Source of the DNA: Setoptus koraiensis
Lineage: Eukaryota; Arthropoda
NCBI GenBank assembly: GCA_048013815.1
Contig: CM106586.1
Location: 4,588,001-4,652,000, forward strand
Direction of reading: 5' to 3'
DNA: 64,000 nt
Positions 13,682 to 24,678 of the stretch are shown piece by piece. Both the position numbers and the translations under genes were made by a program. Under the pieces are notes generated by a model that was given only the letters and a program-made list of their open reading frames with translations, ran no database searches and was not told the DNA's origin. Within the stretch, counting starts at the first letter, position 1. Every line of letters begins with the position of its first letter.

Positions 13682-15263
13682 CCTCTAGTTATGTTCAATT
13701 TAAAACTATGTTGAGTTGCGTAAAAAGGTGCTGTTTGTTCTTGTATTTTTGATTGTTTGATGATTTGTCTTAATAATGTCTTGATGACAGTAGCTACTTT
13801 AGTGAGGATAATCTAGATGATTGTAGATGATGAGTTTGTTTTTAGTTATATTCTCAGTTTCTTTTGCACTCCATTTATATATTGATTTTATCTAACGTTA
13901 TTTCATAGAAATATACGACGCAGATTTGTGGATGTTACTAGCAGCTGATGTGATGTGAACTGAATTACAAATGATCTAGTCTTGCACTATTATCACCTAT
14001 TTTACTAACTATCTAGTTATGTATTTTCACTAGAACTCCAACAAGAGCAGAGACATCAGATTATCATTGAGTTATAATTATTCAACGATTACTACTAGAT
14101 TTAACAGTGTCTGAATGTGTTTAGTTCTATTAATAGTTGGTTGTATTTTGTGTAGTTAAACGATAAAACAAAATTAGAGCTGATTAAAGAGAAAATGTGA
14201 GAGAAGCGTCTGAAGATAATCAGCCTATTTATACACATTTATGTGGAGCACTGAAATAGTAGTGGACGAAGATGAGAACTCTCATTTGCCACACCTTAAT
14301 GATACATGTAATGATCAAATTGATGTTGAAAGAGGATAGGTTTTTATCAGCAATCTATTTGATATCAGATGGCATCCATGTAGTCAATTAAATGGATAGC
14401 CATGAGGAAGGCTGAAAACGGTATATATCTCAGCTCATGTGCTTGTATTGACGTTGTGTAAAACTACCGATAGAGATAAACTTTGTCTAAACAACGCAAA
14501 TAGAGATAAAGGAATAAATTGATTATGTAATAATTTTACACAGTAAAGGCGACAACTTTCGTCAGATTAAACGCCAGGTAGCAGTAATTAACTTATTGAT
14601 TTGAAGTTAGAACCAGGCTGACCAGTGACCATGGTCTCTATTGAATTGTTGTACTGGTTGGCTAGCGTCACTACCACATTGTTCAGCCACAATGCATCGT
14701 AGCAACAATGTAATATAATTATCTTGTTGTTGTTGACGAAATAAATAAATAAAGTATAAAGTAGATTGGACTCGTGATAGGATGACAATGAGGCCCTCGT
14801 CAGTGTTTATTTAAAGCAAAATTTGGAATCGGTTCCGTAAATTGATCGACATGATAATCACTGTATTTATGAAATTGACAACAGTACACTTTCTACTTTG
14901 GTCGCCACTCTTATCGCATATCATTGAATTGTTTATATTTTTGTCGCCAGTTAATGCAAACTGGTGGAAATTTGTGTCTCAAATCAGGAAGTCATAAAGC
15001 TTCTCAACTTCTATCGACAATAGACCTTACTTGTATGGCTGACTCAATAGTCTGGCCGACCAAACAGATTACGATAACGGCGGTGCGCTTGTCTGTCACT
15101 TTGGAGAGTTGTAGGCCGTAACAAAAAACATGTGCTTCACAGATGAGCTGATTTGTTATTGTATTGTTGTAATGATCAACAATGATTTTCTACGCATTTT
15201 TTTCATTCATTTAGTTTACATTAAACATTTAGTCTCAAAGACATGTAGTGAATATCACTCACA
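13682..15263. other. Divergent intergenic region between PSPH and LZIC
   Basis: AT-rich sequence of 1.58 kb with many TAGTTA-like words and no ORF with family features. It must hold the start regions of both flanking genes, but I cannot point to core elements. No repeat or RNA gene recognised. Confidence 0.5.
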
Positions 15264-15827
15264 ATGAATTCAAGGGGCTATAACGAAACTAAACAACTTA
15301 TTCAGAATCTGCAAGATCAATTGGACAGACTAGTGGAGCAATTATGTGAGCTGGAACAAAGCAAAAGTGAGATGGATCAAGAGGAATATGAAGAATGTAA
15401 GAAGGATACTTTGGAACAATTCGATGACATTCGACAATCATTGGACAAATTCTCATCTGGCGAGAAGAGCCTCATTGATGAGGTGGGATCCATGCAACTG
15501 GCCATTCAAGCCGCCATCAGTCAAGCTTTCAAAACACCAGATATAATTAAGATGTTTGCCAAAAATGAAACGGGATCGTTGAAAACAAAATTAAAACAGA
15601 TTGAATCGGACATTAAACTTAACAAGATTCCATTGGAGGATGCAAATCGGACTAAAGTGGAAATTTTGACAGCTCTAAGAAAACTAGGTGCACCTCTAAG
15701 TGCTGAAGAGGAGAAATTCTTGACGGCAACAACAACAAGCGAGATGGAAATTTTCCAGAGAATCGATAGCAATAGTTATACATGGAATGATGAAAAATTG
15801 TTAAAAATAACCACCGACACAGACTGA
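15264..15827 (+). CDS. LZIC: LZIC: leucine zipper and ICAT-domain protein
   Basis: Small 187-aa protein homologous to vertebrate LZIC (about 190 aa), a beta-catenin-interaction-like (ICAT) protein with a coiled-coil N-terminus; its cellular role is poorly defined. Residues 8-75 form the coiled coil (ETKQLIQNLQDQLDRLVEQL). The family signature MQLAIQAAISQAFKTP follows at about 77-92, and the ICAT-like part KVEILTALRKLG...SAEEEKFL at about 133-155. Single exon; ATG at 15264 opens at the same point as known LZIC proteins. Stop TGA. Potential AATAAA near 15942. It converges on MTAP. Confidence 0.95.
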   Translation: MNSRGYNETKQLIQNLQDQLDRLVEQLCELEQSKSEMDQEEYEECKKDTLEQFDDIRQSLDKFSSGEKSLIDEVGSMQLAIQAAISQAFKTPDIIKMFAKNETGSLKTKLKQIESDIKLNKIPLEDANRTKVEILTALRKLGAPLSAEEEKFLTATTTSEMEIFQRIDSNSYTWNDEKLLKITTDTD

Positions 15828-16863
15828 GACTGCCAAGAGATATCATGAGCAGAATAATATTATGATTCCACCATCATGATAATGTTTATTTGAACGTCAG
15901 ATCTACAACTTCTGCGGTTTATGACGCACACAAATGAACAATAATAAAATTATGAGATGTACAAACACAACTTTCATGATGTCATATCCAAATCGGCAAA
16001 CACTTCGAGGGGTGCGCGTGACGGACATTGCAGAAAATAACAACAAGTCTTCTCGGCCAACTTATCGTCTGTTGTGAATAAATCTACCGGACCCTATAGT
16101 TGACATAGGACGAAACATCAGTTTTGTATTCGAATATTCATCAAACATTCATCTTGATTGGATAATCGAGCGTCAATCTCATCAGCCAAGTTAGCAACTA
16201 ACCTGATAAATTACCGAAACAATTGGTGAAAAATGCAGCTCTACCGCTCTGACACTCTCACAACAGTTTGTTAGCAACAGTTCAATCGGAGAATTAGGTT
16301 ATAATCTATTCAAATTACGCAATTGCTGCCACGATAAGAATAGATGTGTTGATAGAGGTATTTGGAGTTATCAAGAAATCGAAAGATAGAGATTGATAGA
16401 TAAAGAGGGGGAGAGAGAGAGTGAAATCAAGATTTGCCCATGATTAATAATCTGTGTGTCGTCTGCTTTGATGATGCTCAGTAAATTGTCTCTTTTCCTT
16501 AGCAACTATTTCCATTCGACATTCGAGATCACCACCCCTATCAGACTGTGACATCATGACAAAAAGAGGAAAAATATGTTGTTGAAAAATATCCCTCTTC
16601 TAACCAAAACACGGTTAATAATACAGTTCAATTGTATAATTTTATTGCAAGGCATTAGGTCGCCTCCAATGAGGAAGGTAAACAAATCTCTTTTAGATCG
16701 AAAACAATAGTGCTAGTGACAAACTTAAAAATATTTTTCACCGCTCAATCAGCCGAGTATATTTATCATTTCAAAATACCGGTATAGATCATGAATCAGA
16801 TTGCTCGTAGAATAAATTTTTGTAAAACAATAATAATAGATGTACTATGATTGCATTGTTGCT
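15828..16863. other. Convergent spacer between LZIC and MTAP
   Basis: About 1 kb of AT-rich sequence holding the two 3' ends, with a short GA-rich tract near 16407-16422. No coding potential or structured RNA recognised. Confidence 0.5.
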
Positions 16864-17785
16864 TTACTTAACCATTATAGATCCCTGAACTTGTTGACTT
16901 AGAACTTTTGACTCCTTAGACCAATCTTTGGCGGCTATCTTTTTGACGACCCTTGGAATGATCCTTTTTGCGGCAGCGCCTAACACTTTCATTCTTTCAA
17001 CAACCATATCAGCAGTGACACTTTCTTCATCTGGATGCCAACAATCATAGTCGGTTATAAGTAGTATGCAAGCGTAAAAGACACCCAACTCGGCAGCTAA
17101 TTGAACTTCTGGCACGGAGGTCATGTTGACAACGTCGCAGCCCCAACTTTGGTGTAACTTTGATTCGGCCAAGGTTGAAAATCTAGGACCCTCGATTGTT
17201 ACGGCGGTCAGCTTGTCGTGGCAATTAATATCACCAAGCTCCTTGCAAGCCTCAGCAATGAAAGATTGCATAGTGGAATTGATCGGCTTTCCTTGGCCTA
17301 TGTGGCACACTTTGTAAAATGATCTACCCCGATAGGAAACTGTTCTATCAATATATTGATCTAGTATTCCAACGTGTCCTGTATATGAACAAAAATAAGA
17401 TGTCAGATCACTCAACTCACATATCAGGTATGTGCTAAAATGTTTATTGTTGGCTTTTTTTCGAAATGAGCTTACCTGGTTGTATTTCTTTGCGTAATGA
17501 TCCACAAGCCGATGTCACCAGCAAATGAGTGCAGTGGAATTGCTTGACGAGCGCCCAAATATTAGCTCGATAATTGACTTCGGATGGGTTTACTGCATGG
17601 TGCTTTCCATGCCTGGCCATAATATAAACCCGGACTCCCTCTATTTCACCACTACAAATGTGAGAGTCACACACTTTACCATATGGGGTCTCTTTCACTT
17701 CAACCTCATGCCTATTGGTTAACAATGACGTGTCTTGATCGATACCAGTACCACCGATGATACCAATAATTACAGGTGGTGTCAT
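16864..17785 (-). CDS. MTAP: S-methyl-5'-thioadenosine phosphorylase
   Basis: Phosphorolyses methylthioadenosine, the by-product of polyamine synthesis, to adenine and methylthioribose-1-phosphate (methionine salvage). Two exons: 17476-17785 and 16864-17378. The 97-bp intron has donor GTAAGC and acceptor ATACAG and falls in phase 1 inside IQPG|HVG. Spliced product is 274 aa (human 283). Visible motifs: IIGGTG near the N-terminus, phosphate-binding MARHGKHH, TSACGSLR, VTIEGPRFST.AES, NMTSVPEVQLAAELG and TDYDCW. ATG at 17785. Head-to-head with NFU1, sharing a 358-bp GC-rich interval. A polyamine-oxidase gene lies 2 kb away. Confidence 0.96.
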
Positions 17786-18143
17786 TTTTGCTAAAGTGTT
17801 GTTATTGTTGTTGTGTTGGTCGTTGTGTTTGTTGTTGTGTCGGTTGTTGTTATTGTTTTATTTATTTATCTAATTAATTAACTAACTAAGTTTTACAAGT
17901 TTTACAGTTTTGTTAGTTAATGAAAAATTCACCATATGATAGGCCGCACCCCGCGCCCGCAACCTCCCCCGCACATCGCACGCAGCGCGCACAACGCACG
18001 CTCTGTGCATGTGGGATCAAAATTTGATCGTCAAATCGATCGATTGGTCAAATTTAGACATGTTTGAGTGTATCTTCTCTAAAACATAACTCATTATCTT
18101 GACTATTATTAACTGCTCAAACCAATCATATTCGAGGAGAATC
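17786..18143. promoter_or_regulatory. Bidirectional GC-rich promoter interval, MTAP/NFU1
   Basis: 358 bp between the two divergent start codons. The block 17941-18010 is strikingly rich in C, G and CpG (GCACCCCGCGCCCGC, CGCACGCAGCGCGC) compared with the AT-rich surroundings; the MTAP-proximal side carries GTT/TGT repeats. A CpG-rich block between divergent housekeeping genes is typical of a shared broad promoter. Start sites cannot be read from sequence. Confidence 0.6.
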
Positions 18144-18887
18144 ATGGCAAGCCTCAAGGCATCGAGACTATGCTCTCTGTTTAGTCAGACCAGCCGGATT
18201 GCAAGTCAATGTCACTGTCGGACACGCATGATGATCTGGAATACGCACAATAATCTATTATCTAGACAGATATCTACATCATCTCAGCCGACAAGGAAGA
18301 TCCATACAACGAGAATAAATAGAATGTTTATTCAGGTAGAAGAGACTCCAAATCCTAACAGTCTAAAATTTTATCCAGGAGAGCAAATTCTTGAGTCTGG
18401 AACCATTGACTTTCAAGACAAAGTTGCTGCCTCATTGAAGTCTCCCCTTGCCAAATCACTCTTTCGTATCAAGGGTGTCAAGAGTGTTTTTTTCTCCCAA
18501 GAATTCATCACAGTCACTAAAGAAGATGACGATGCTCTGGAGTGGAAAGTTCTAAAACCTCAAATATTTTCTTCGATAATGATATTTTACACAATGAAAC
18601 AGCCTGTGCTCTATGATGAACCAGAATTAGATGCTAACGCAATCAACGAAGACGATAGTGAAATAGTCAAAGAAATAAAGCAGTTAATAGAAGATCGTAT
18701 ACGTCCCACTATCCAGGAAGATGGTGGGGATTTGGCCTTCGTTGCTTATGAAGATGGCATAGTAAAAGTGAGGCTACAGGGAGCTTGCACATCCTGCCCT
18801 AGTTCAATCGTAACCTTGAGAAGCGGTATTAAGAATATGCTTCAATTCTATATACCTGAGATTGTGGACGTGGAACAGATCTCTTGA
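18144..18887 (+). CDS. NFU1: Mitochondrial iron-sulfur scaffold NFU1
   Basis: Late-acting Fe-S carrier in mitochondria, delivering 4Fe-4S clusters to lipoate synthase and respiratory targets. 247 aa (human 254). Residues 1-60 are rich in R/S with few acids, fitting a targeting peptide. The Nfu N-terminal domain begins at MFIQVEETPNPNSLKFYPG (61-79). The NifU-like C-terminal domain has the cluster-binding CTSC at about 215-218, followed by PSSIVTLRSGIKNML. I chose ATG 18144 (MASLKAS) because the frame upstream offers only a TTG. Single exon, TGA stop. TAF11 follows 324 bp downstream on the same strand. Confidence 0.96.
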   Translation: MASLKASRLCSLFSQTSRIASQCHCRTRMMIWNTHNNLLSRQISTSSQPTRKIHTTRINRMFIQVEETPNPNSLKFYPGEQILESGTIDFQDKVAASLKSPLAKSLFRIKGVKSVFFSQEFITVTKEDDDALEWKVLKPQIFSSIMIFYTMKQPVLYDEPELDANAINEDDSEIVKEIKQLIEDRIRPTIQEDGGDLAFVAYEDGIVKVRLQGACTSCPSSIVTLRSGIKNMLQFYIPEIVDVEQIS

Positions 18888-19211
18888 TACCAAAGATAGT
18901 GTTAGATAAGACAGAAAAAATGTGGGTATCATGTCAACAGGACCCGTTGAACAGACATCTCAATGACAGTTTCCCGCCATTTTTTCAATTTAAGATTCTG
19001 TTTGTAAACAAAACAAAGAAGCATGAACACAAAATCGCATATCATTTGGCATTTTATCATTAATTAATTGTTATCAGAAAATAAAATACGTTGATATATG
19101 AAACTGATTTACCACCACCGAGATAAGTCTCTTTCATCGAATATATTCAATTAATTACATGATACAATATATATAGTATAATCTAGTTAGTTGGGCCAGG
19201 ATATCAGAAAC
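18888..19211 (+). other. Spacer between NFU1 and TAF11
   Basis: AT-rich 324 bp with the NFU1 3' UTR (AATAAAA-like word near 19080) and the start region of TAF11. The sequence just before the TAF11 ATG ends in ATATCAG, which could be a splice acceptor for an upstream exon; nothing else supports that. Confidence 0.5.
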
Positions 19212-19583
19212 ATGGAAACTAGGTTTGAAAATGACTGCAACCTATCTGAGGAGGAACAAAGAGAAAAGATGCAGGTCCTCGTCTCTAATTTTAGCGAGGA
19301 TCAACTCAATAGATATGAAATGTATAGAAGGTCGGCATTCCCTAAAGCATCCATCAAGCGCATAATGCAATCTTTAACAGGCACATCGGTATCGCAAAAT
19401 GTCGTCATAGCTATGTCTGGTATGGCCAAAGTATTTGTAGGAGAATTAGTAGAAGAAGCCCTGGATGTGCAAGAGAAATATGGCGATTCAGGACCAATAG
19501 AACCGAAACATCTTCGCGAAGCACACAGGATAGTATGTAACAGAGCCAAAAAACAGCCTTACAACTGTGATATCAATCTATAA
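19212..19583 (+). CDS. TAF11: TFIID subunit TAF11
   Basis: Histone-fold subunit of TFIID that pairs with TAF13 in RNA polymerase II pre-initiation complexes. 123 aa from ATG 19212, stop TAA. Essentially the whole protein is the conserved C-terminal TAFII28 domain: [19 protein letters not shown], then [21 protein letters not shown] and [11 protein letters not shown], then the C-terminal helix [13 protein letters not shown]. Human TAF11 is 211 aa; the acidic N-terminal half is absent here, either truly or on an unseen upstream exon. A decayed partial copy lies 3.3 kb downstream. Convergent with the polyamine oxidase gene. Confidence 0.95.
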   Translation: METRFENDCNLSEEEQREKMQVLVSNFSEDQLNRYEMYRRSAFPKASIKRIMQSLTGTSVSQNVVIAMSGMAKVFVGELVEEALDVQEKYGDSGPIEPKHLREAHRIVCNRAKKQPYNCDINL

Positions 19584-19864
19584 ATTAATGAGGCGCGTTC
19601 CGTCCTCCTAATGGATACAAGCGCTGGCTCGAACAATTATGGAGGGATCTCATTCTAATTATAACTTCTAAATTCACTGCGTTGACCAGGCGGCTGTCGT
19701 TATTTATTATTACTTTCACTCACAAGCTCAAGCCGATAGCTTGGACGAAAAAAATAACAAGATAAATTCAATCAATTTAAAGTAATACCACTACAACAAA
19801 CGACCGTCTAAATCAAATTTGACTTTCTTAGAATGGTGGCCAATCAGCCATGTTGTCAATCGGT

Positions 19865-21490
19865 TCAATTGACCATTCTATAGTAATCAATTAGTCTATC
19901 TGCTTCTCTCCATCCACTGACGATGGCACCATGTGACGTTGAATACAGATCACCAGAGGTTGCTTCGCCGGCGAACATAATCCGCGGAATGGAACGGACA
20001 CAATCGTTGTTAGTAACTGTGGCAGGTCGACATATTGGCTCCTGAAGATCGTCTACTTGATGATTGAAGCTTTCCATTGATTGAAAGCTATACGAACCTT
20101 TTATGAATGGATTGGAGTTCCATCTAGAGCAAATACACGTAGTTAGCCGGGACGGAGACTCGTAAATTTCAGGCCAGAAAGAGTTCAGTATACTCAGGCA
20201 AACGTTTGCCACTGTGTCATCCTCTTCTAATTCCATTAATTTGGCACCGCGGCCACCAATCCAACCTAATAATAAATTTGGTTGGCGCCTCACAACATCA
20301 AAGCCAATTATATCATATGCCCAATCGGGATAAAGTTGTCTATCTCTGTCTATATCTCTCCAGAGCAATTTGATACCCGCATGGTTGCCCCAGAATGGTT
20401 TATCAAAACGCAAAAATATTTTGTTGACCGTACCGAATCCCATCGCGTTAATCAATAGTTGTTTAGAGGTAGGCAATGCTGGGTGAAACAAGCTGGTATG
20501 GTTCTCTTTGAGGAAACCCAATGATCCTGTAAATATCACATGGTCACAAAAGATCAACTTTTTGTTAGTGTCGTCCTGTTGACTGCTATCATCACTGCAG
20601 TATTCAATCAGAATGGGTTTTCCTCTTGACTCAACATCTCTAGTTTCGTCGTCATGTAACTGTATCTTCGTTACTCTTTTTGATAGCATGACAGTTCCCT
20701 CTGGTATGTTGGCCATAAACCATTTCACAAGACTACTATAGCCACCTCTAAAATTGATTAGGGTTCCATCGCCCCAATCTGACCATCCAGTGTAGGAGTT
20801 TATGGAGACTTCATTCATGCTGTTGCAGCAATTATCAATTGTCTCGTACCTGAGAAACCAGTCGAATATTGCGTAAACTAGATCTTTCTTAGCAGCTAAA
20901 TAGCTATCATTAGCTATAGCCTTGTCTACGTCATATTTGAAAATGTCTGACGCTTTGCTGAATTTGTTGGCCTTGACAATATCGTCATAGACGTTTTTAG
21001 AAAGATTACGCTTGCTCTTGAGCGTAATTTCAAACACTTTATCAATCAGCTTAGCGTCCACTACCTGGCCGTTGTTTGTACAAAACACACCACTGAATTC
21101 CGTATCCGCATCTTCTGGATCCTCTAGAAGATGTTTGTCTGACATCCATGCATACAATGGATTGTCCTCGGCCCCATGGAGCCACTGTGCGCCCTATAAA
21201 ATTCAAACGAATAAAGGCAAGATAACGATAAAAACAACAATATCGATATAATATGCTACCAAAATTCACTCTACACATTGATATGATTGGGGTGGTTGAA
21301 TTACCAATTCTATGACAAAGTTGTGATGATCTACAGTCTGAACTCTGCCACCAACTCTATCTTGAGCCTCCAAAACGACGATGCTGTTGAAACCATTTTG
21401 CAACAATTTCTGAGCCGCCGCCAAGCCAGCCAATCCAGCGCCAACTATAACTAAACGTTTGTGGTCTAACGAAGAGGTTCCGTTTGTCAT
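19865..21490 (-). CDS. Polyamine oxidase (PAOX/SMOX type)
   Basis: FAD-dependent amine oxidase acting on spermine or acetylated polyamines and releasing H2O2. Exon 1 21305-21490 and exon 2 19865-21193 are joined in phase 0 across a 111-bp intron (donor GTAATT, acceptor TTATAG), giving IEL|GAQWLHG, the conserved family junction. 504 aa (human PAOX 511, SMOX 555). N-terminal Rossmann motif VGAGLAGL at about 16-23, [11 protein letters not shown] at about 40-50, and the C-terminal FAD-contacting GEAT...[19 protein letters not shown]. The GWREADRL end is closer to PAOX than SMOX. No SKL-type peroxisomal signal (ends MVN). ATG 21490, TGA stop. Substrate assignment is uncertain. Confidence 0.93.
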
Positions 21491-22520
21491 GACAGCTCGG
21501 ATATAATTAAGATAATCGCATCTAATTTATAGATCACTCAAATTAGCTCTATGTCCTAATTAGTATCCATTTAGTCGTTCACCCTGTAATTCTAGATGCC
21601 TGCCTAGATTGGCTGAAGTAGAAGTTATCGATACTGACTGCTTGAGCAAGATCTTGTTGAGTTATCTCGATGTTGGCTCAACTCTTACACTATGAAATAT
21701 CTCGATATAGATTAGACACATTGATGATTATCAAACTGATTGATCATGAAGAAAATAGCAAGGATGTGCCTCGACAAGAGCATCCGACTCGCATTTTGTC
21801 TTTTTTTTTCAATCAGATGCTTGACGAAAACTCAACTGCGACGATTTTATAATGTACCTATAGTACATGCAAGTGCATTTGTTATTGTTTCTTGTTACTT
21901 CTATTTTTGCATATCCTCAATCATGAAAGATAGGATTGTGTTATGCCTTTGTTCAGGGCAACAGATACGCAGTAATCTTGTTACTACCAGTGTTACATAT
22001 CTCAACACTGATTTTTGTGTCCCATTTTTAAATATTTCTATATATTTTTGATTGATTTAATTTCAATAGAATCATAGATACCCTAACACAGCCTCCCGAA
22101 TGAACAATAATCATCATGAAGCTCGACAAACATCTTATGAGATATAAAACTGGAAAAAAACACACTGTCATGAGATTGTCGATAATGCGCGGTGAGATTG
22201 ATTTCAAAAATGGTTCCGATAGAAATAAACGAGCACACTGAGGTCCGAAGACAAACTCGATGATACCGGAAATGAAAGAGCCTCTCATTCGTAACATCGG
22301 CTGAAGCGCTGTGTAAAATTCTAGGTACACGACAAAGCAGTCAGTTATTTATTTTCTTTCAAAGTTCTAATTATTTGATCAAGTTGATTCACTAGTTAAT
22401 TTAGATTACGGATATTATTGCCGCATTATTATTATCAAATTTGAAATACATCGTATACATAAAATCTATTTATTACAACCAAAATAAAACTTTGTACAAA
22501 ATATGAGCACGACATATCTT
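21491..22520. other. Intergenic region, polyamine oxidase to TAF11 relic
   Basis: About 1 kb of AT-rich sequence. The first few hundred bases are the upstream region of the polyamine oxidase gene. Short ORFs on both strands lack any family signature. Nothing else recognised. Confidence 0.5.
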
Positions 22521-22747
22521 TGGCTAGTTGGTCTATGATTTTGGAAACATGGTGAACGGATATGAAAACGATTGCAACCTATCTGAAAGGGAGACAAAGA
22601 GAAAAGATGCAGGTTCCTATTCAAGCGAGCATGCAACAACTATGTAAAGTCTAACCAAGAGCATCGATCAAATTTCATGCAAACTGTGGCAGGTATATCA
22701 GGTTGGGAGAGTTTGTAACAGATCGAAACAACTGCGATCTCAATCTA
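22521..22747 (+). pseudogene. TAF11: Decayed partial copy of TAF11
   Basis: Aligns by eye with the functional gene at about 19185-19577. Near-identical stretches include GAAACATGG before the start, TGCAACCTATCTGA and AAAGAGAAAAGATGCAGGT. Weaker matches follow around the GCATC.ATCAA and AGGCA.ATC words and the 3' end (TTTGTAACAG.., ACAACTG.GAT.TCAATCTA). Several small indels break the frame, the middle (VVIAMSG to EKYG) is missing and the original TAA is replaced. Same strand as the parent. The parent coding region has no intron, so retrocopy and DNA duplication cannot be separated. Its end overlaps the final codons of the UGDH gene on the other strand. Confidence 0.85.
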
Positions 22748-24149
22748 CGGATATACTATTGAGACCGCTCCCGATCGTTTCTACCTGAAATCCTATCTTT
22801 GATAACCCCTTGGCATCTAGAATTCTTCTCCCATCAAATACAAATGCCGGTTTGAACATAGTTGCATAGATCTCATCATAATTTAAATCTCTGAATTCAG
22901 CCCACTCGGTACAGATAACAATGGCATGGCAACTCTTGCAACAAGAGTAAGGATTATCAGCTATGTGTATCTGGTCAATAAGTGAACTATTATCACATGT
23001 GAGATCGAACAAGATTCTATTCTTGGGCACCTTTGGGTCGTAGATGTTTAGGTGAGCATTCTCGTTGAGTAAATGTCGACAGATGTACTTGGCTGATGAC
23101 TCTCTTGTGTCGCCGGTGTCAGATTTGAACGAAAATCCCAGAACTGCAATTTTTTTTTCAGTGAGAGTACCGAATAAACATTTAACAATCTTTCTTGAGA
23201 ATCTCGCACGCTGATAGTCGTTCATTTTTATGACTTCATACCAGTAAGAGGCGACTTCTTTCAGATTGAGACATTCACTCAAATAGACTAGGTTTAGGAT
23301 ATCTTTCTGAAAACATGAACCACCAAACCCCACACCGGCCTTGAGATATCTAGATCCTATTCTCATGTCGGTGCCTATTGCTTTTGACACTTCGTCAATG
23401 TCGGCACCAGTAACTTCACAAACGGCAGATATGGCGTTAATGGATGAAATTCTTTGAGCCAAGAAAGCATTGGCTGCTAATTTAGAGAGTTCAGACGACC
23501 AGGTATTTGTCGTTATTAATTTTTCACCAGCCACCCAATTGAGGTAGATTTCCTTCAATTTGTTGATGGCGACGAGTCCACTTTCAGTGTCAACATTGCC
23601 CCCGATTAATATGCGATCTGGATGGACTAGATTCTCTACAGCCGTACCTTCTGCCATGAATTCTGGATTGGACAGAACCTCAAAATGGACGTTCTTTTGC
23701 TTGTTGGCATTCAATATTCGTCTGATGCTCTCTGCGGCCTTCACTGGGACGGTAGATTTTTCCACTATAATTTTGTCAGACTGGGAATGTTCCGCAATGA
23801 GACGTGACACATATTCCAGATTTTTGAGGTCCGCCGCGCGACCCAGTCCAATGCCTGATGTTTTGCTTGGCGTATTGACCGATATGAATATCATGTCTGC
23901 CCTTTTGATCTGGTCGGCGACCTGATGGGTGAAAAATAGATTCTTGTTCCTACATAGTTCAATCAATTCCTTTAGGCCGGGCTCGTATATGGGCAGGCTG
24001 TCTGAGTTCCATTCGTCTATTCTGGTCTCGTTTGAGTCGACAACATACACCTCGATATGGGGACACTTGTAAGCTATAACAGCCATGGTTGGTCCGCCAA
24101 CATATCCTGCTCCAATGCAGCACACTCTCGATATCGTTGGTGGTGACAT
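22740..24149 (-). CDS. UGDH: UDP-glucose 6-dehydrogenase
   Basis: Oxidises UDP-glucose to UDP-glucuronate with two NAD+, supplying glycosaminoglycan synthesis in the cytosol. 469 aa (human 494). N-terminal NAD-binding [11 protein letters not shown] (about 11-21); SVNTPSKT (about 90-97); [11 protein letters not shown] (130-140); [12 protein letters not shown] (159-170); catalytic [10 protein letters not shown] with Cys at about 279; the C-terminal UDP-binding domain with [17 protein letters not shown] and ICTEWAEF. Single exon, ATG 24149, TGA stop. The conserved body ends at GFQVETIG; the last nine residues look lineage-specific and overlap the TAF11 relic. Divergent to the ING gene. Confidence 0.97.
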   Translation of the reverse strand: MSPPTISRVCCIGAGYVGGPTMAVIAYKCPHIEVYVVDSNETRIDEWNSDSLPIYEPGLKELIELCRNKNLFFTHQVADQIKRADMIFISVNTPSKTSGIGLGRAADLKNLEYVSRLIAEHSQSDKIIVEKSTVPVKAAESIRRILNANKQKNVHFEVLSNPEFMAEGTAVENLVHPDRILIGGNVDTESGLVAINKLKEIYLNWVAGEKLITTNTWSSELSKLAANAFLAQRISSINAISAVCEVTGADIDEVSKAIGTDMRIGSRYLKAGVGFGGSCFQKDILNLVYLSECLNLKEVASYWYEVIKMNDYQRARFSRKIVKCLFGTLTEKKIAVLGFSFKSDTGDTRESSAKYICRHLLNENAHLNIYDPKVPKNRILFDLTCDNSSLIDQIHIADNPYSCCKSCHAIVICTEWAEFRDLNYDEIYATMFKPAFVFDGRRILDAKGLSKIGFQVETIGSGLNSISVD

Positions 24150-24678
24150 ATTTGGATGTGGACGTTAATAGACTGAAAAATCGGCTTAGCAGGCTGGTTC
24201 CTATTGGAATGTGTCCGATGTTTGATTGAAATAAGCAAACATGGTTGATTTATAAACAACACAATTGTTGGCTGGCTAACTGTTAGCAACAATCGCAGTT
24301 TGGTGGATGCATTTGGGCCAAGTCGCACAACATCTCCGACTTGTTTTGCACGCATAAAGCGTCTATTCACTTACGAAGCTGCCAGCGAATGGCATGAATA
24401 ATGACGACGCGTGAATATGCGTTCATACATGTGCATGTACGACGCACCAGAGCCAGTCAGGTTTGTTGATATTCACACACACAGATTTTTCATTTTAATT
24501 TTGAGTTGAATTTGGCGCCATTGCCCGCGTTATTCGTGGTAACATTATTGTCGCAAGAATGCACACATTGTTCACTAGTTGTTGTTGTTGTTGTTGCATT
24601 GTTTAGGCAAACAACGGTTTGCTATCGCTATCAAAACTTTATTTTTGAAACATTTATATTTGCCAATAATCAATCAAA
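24150..24678. promoter_or_regulatory. Divergent promoter interval, UGDH/ING
   Basis: 529 bp between two divergent start codons, so both promoters must lie here unless 5' UTR introns exist. It contains an imperfect CATACATGTGCATGTACG palindrome near 24424 and a GTT microsatellite near 24580. Core elements are not resolvable by eye. Confidence 0.5.
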
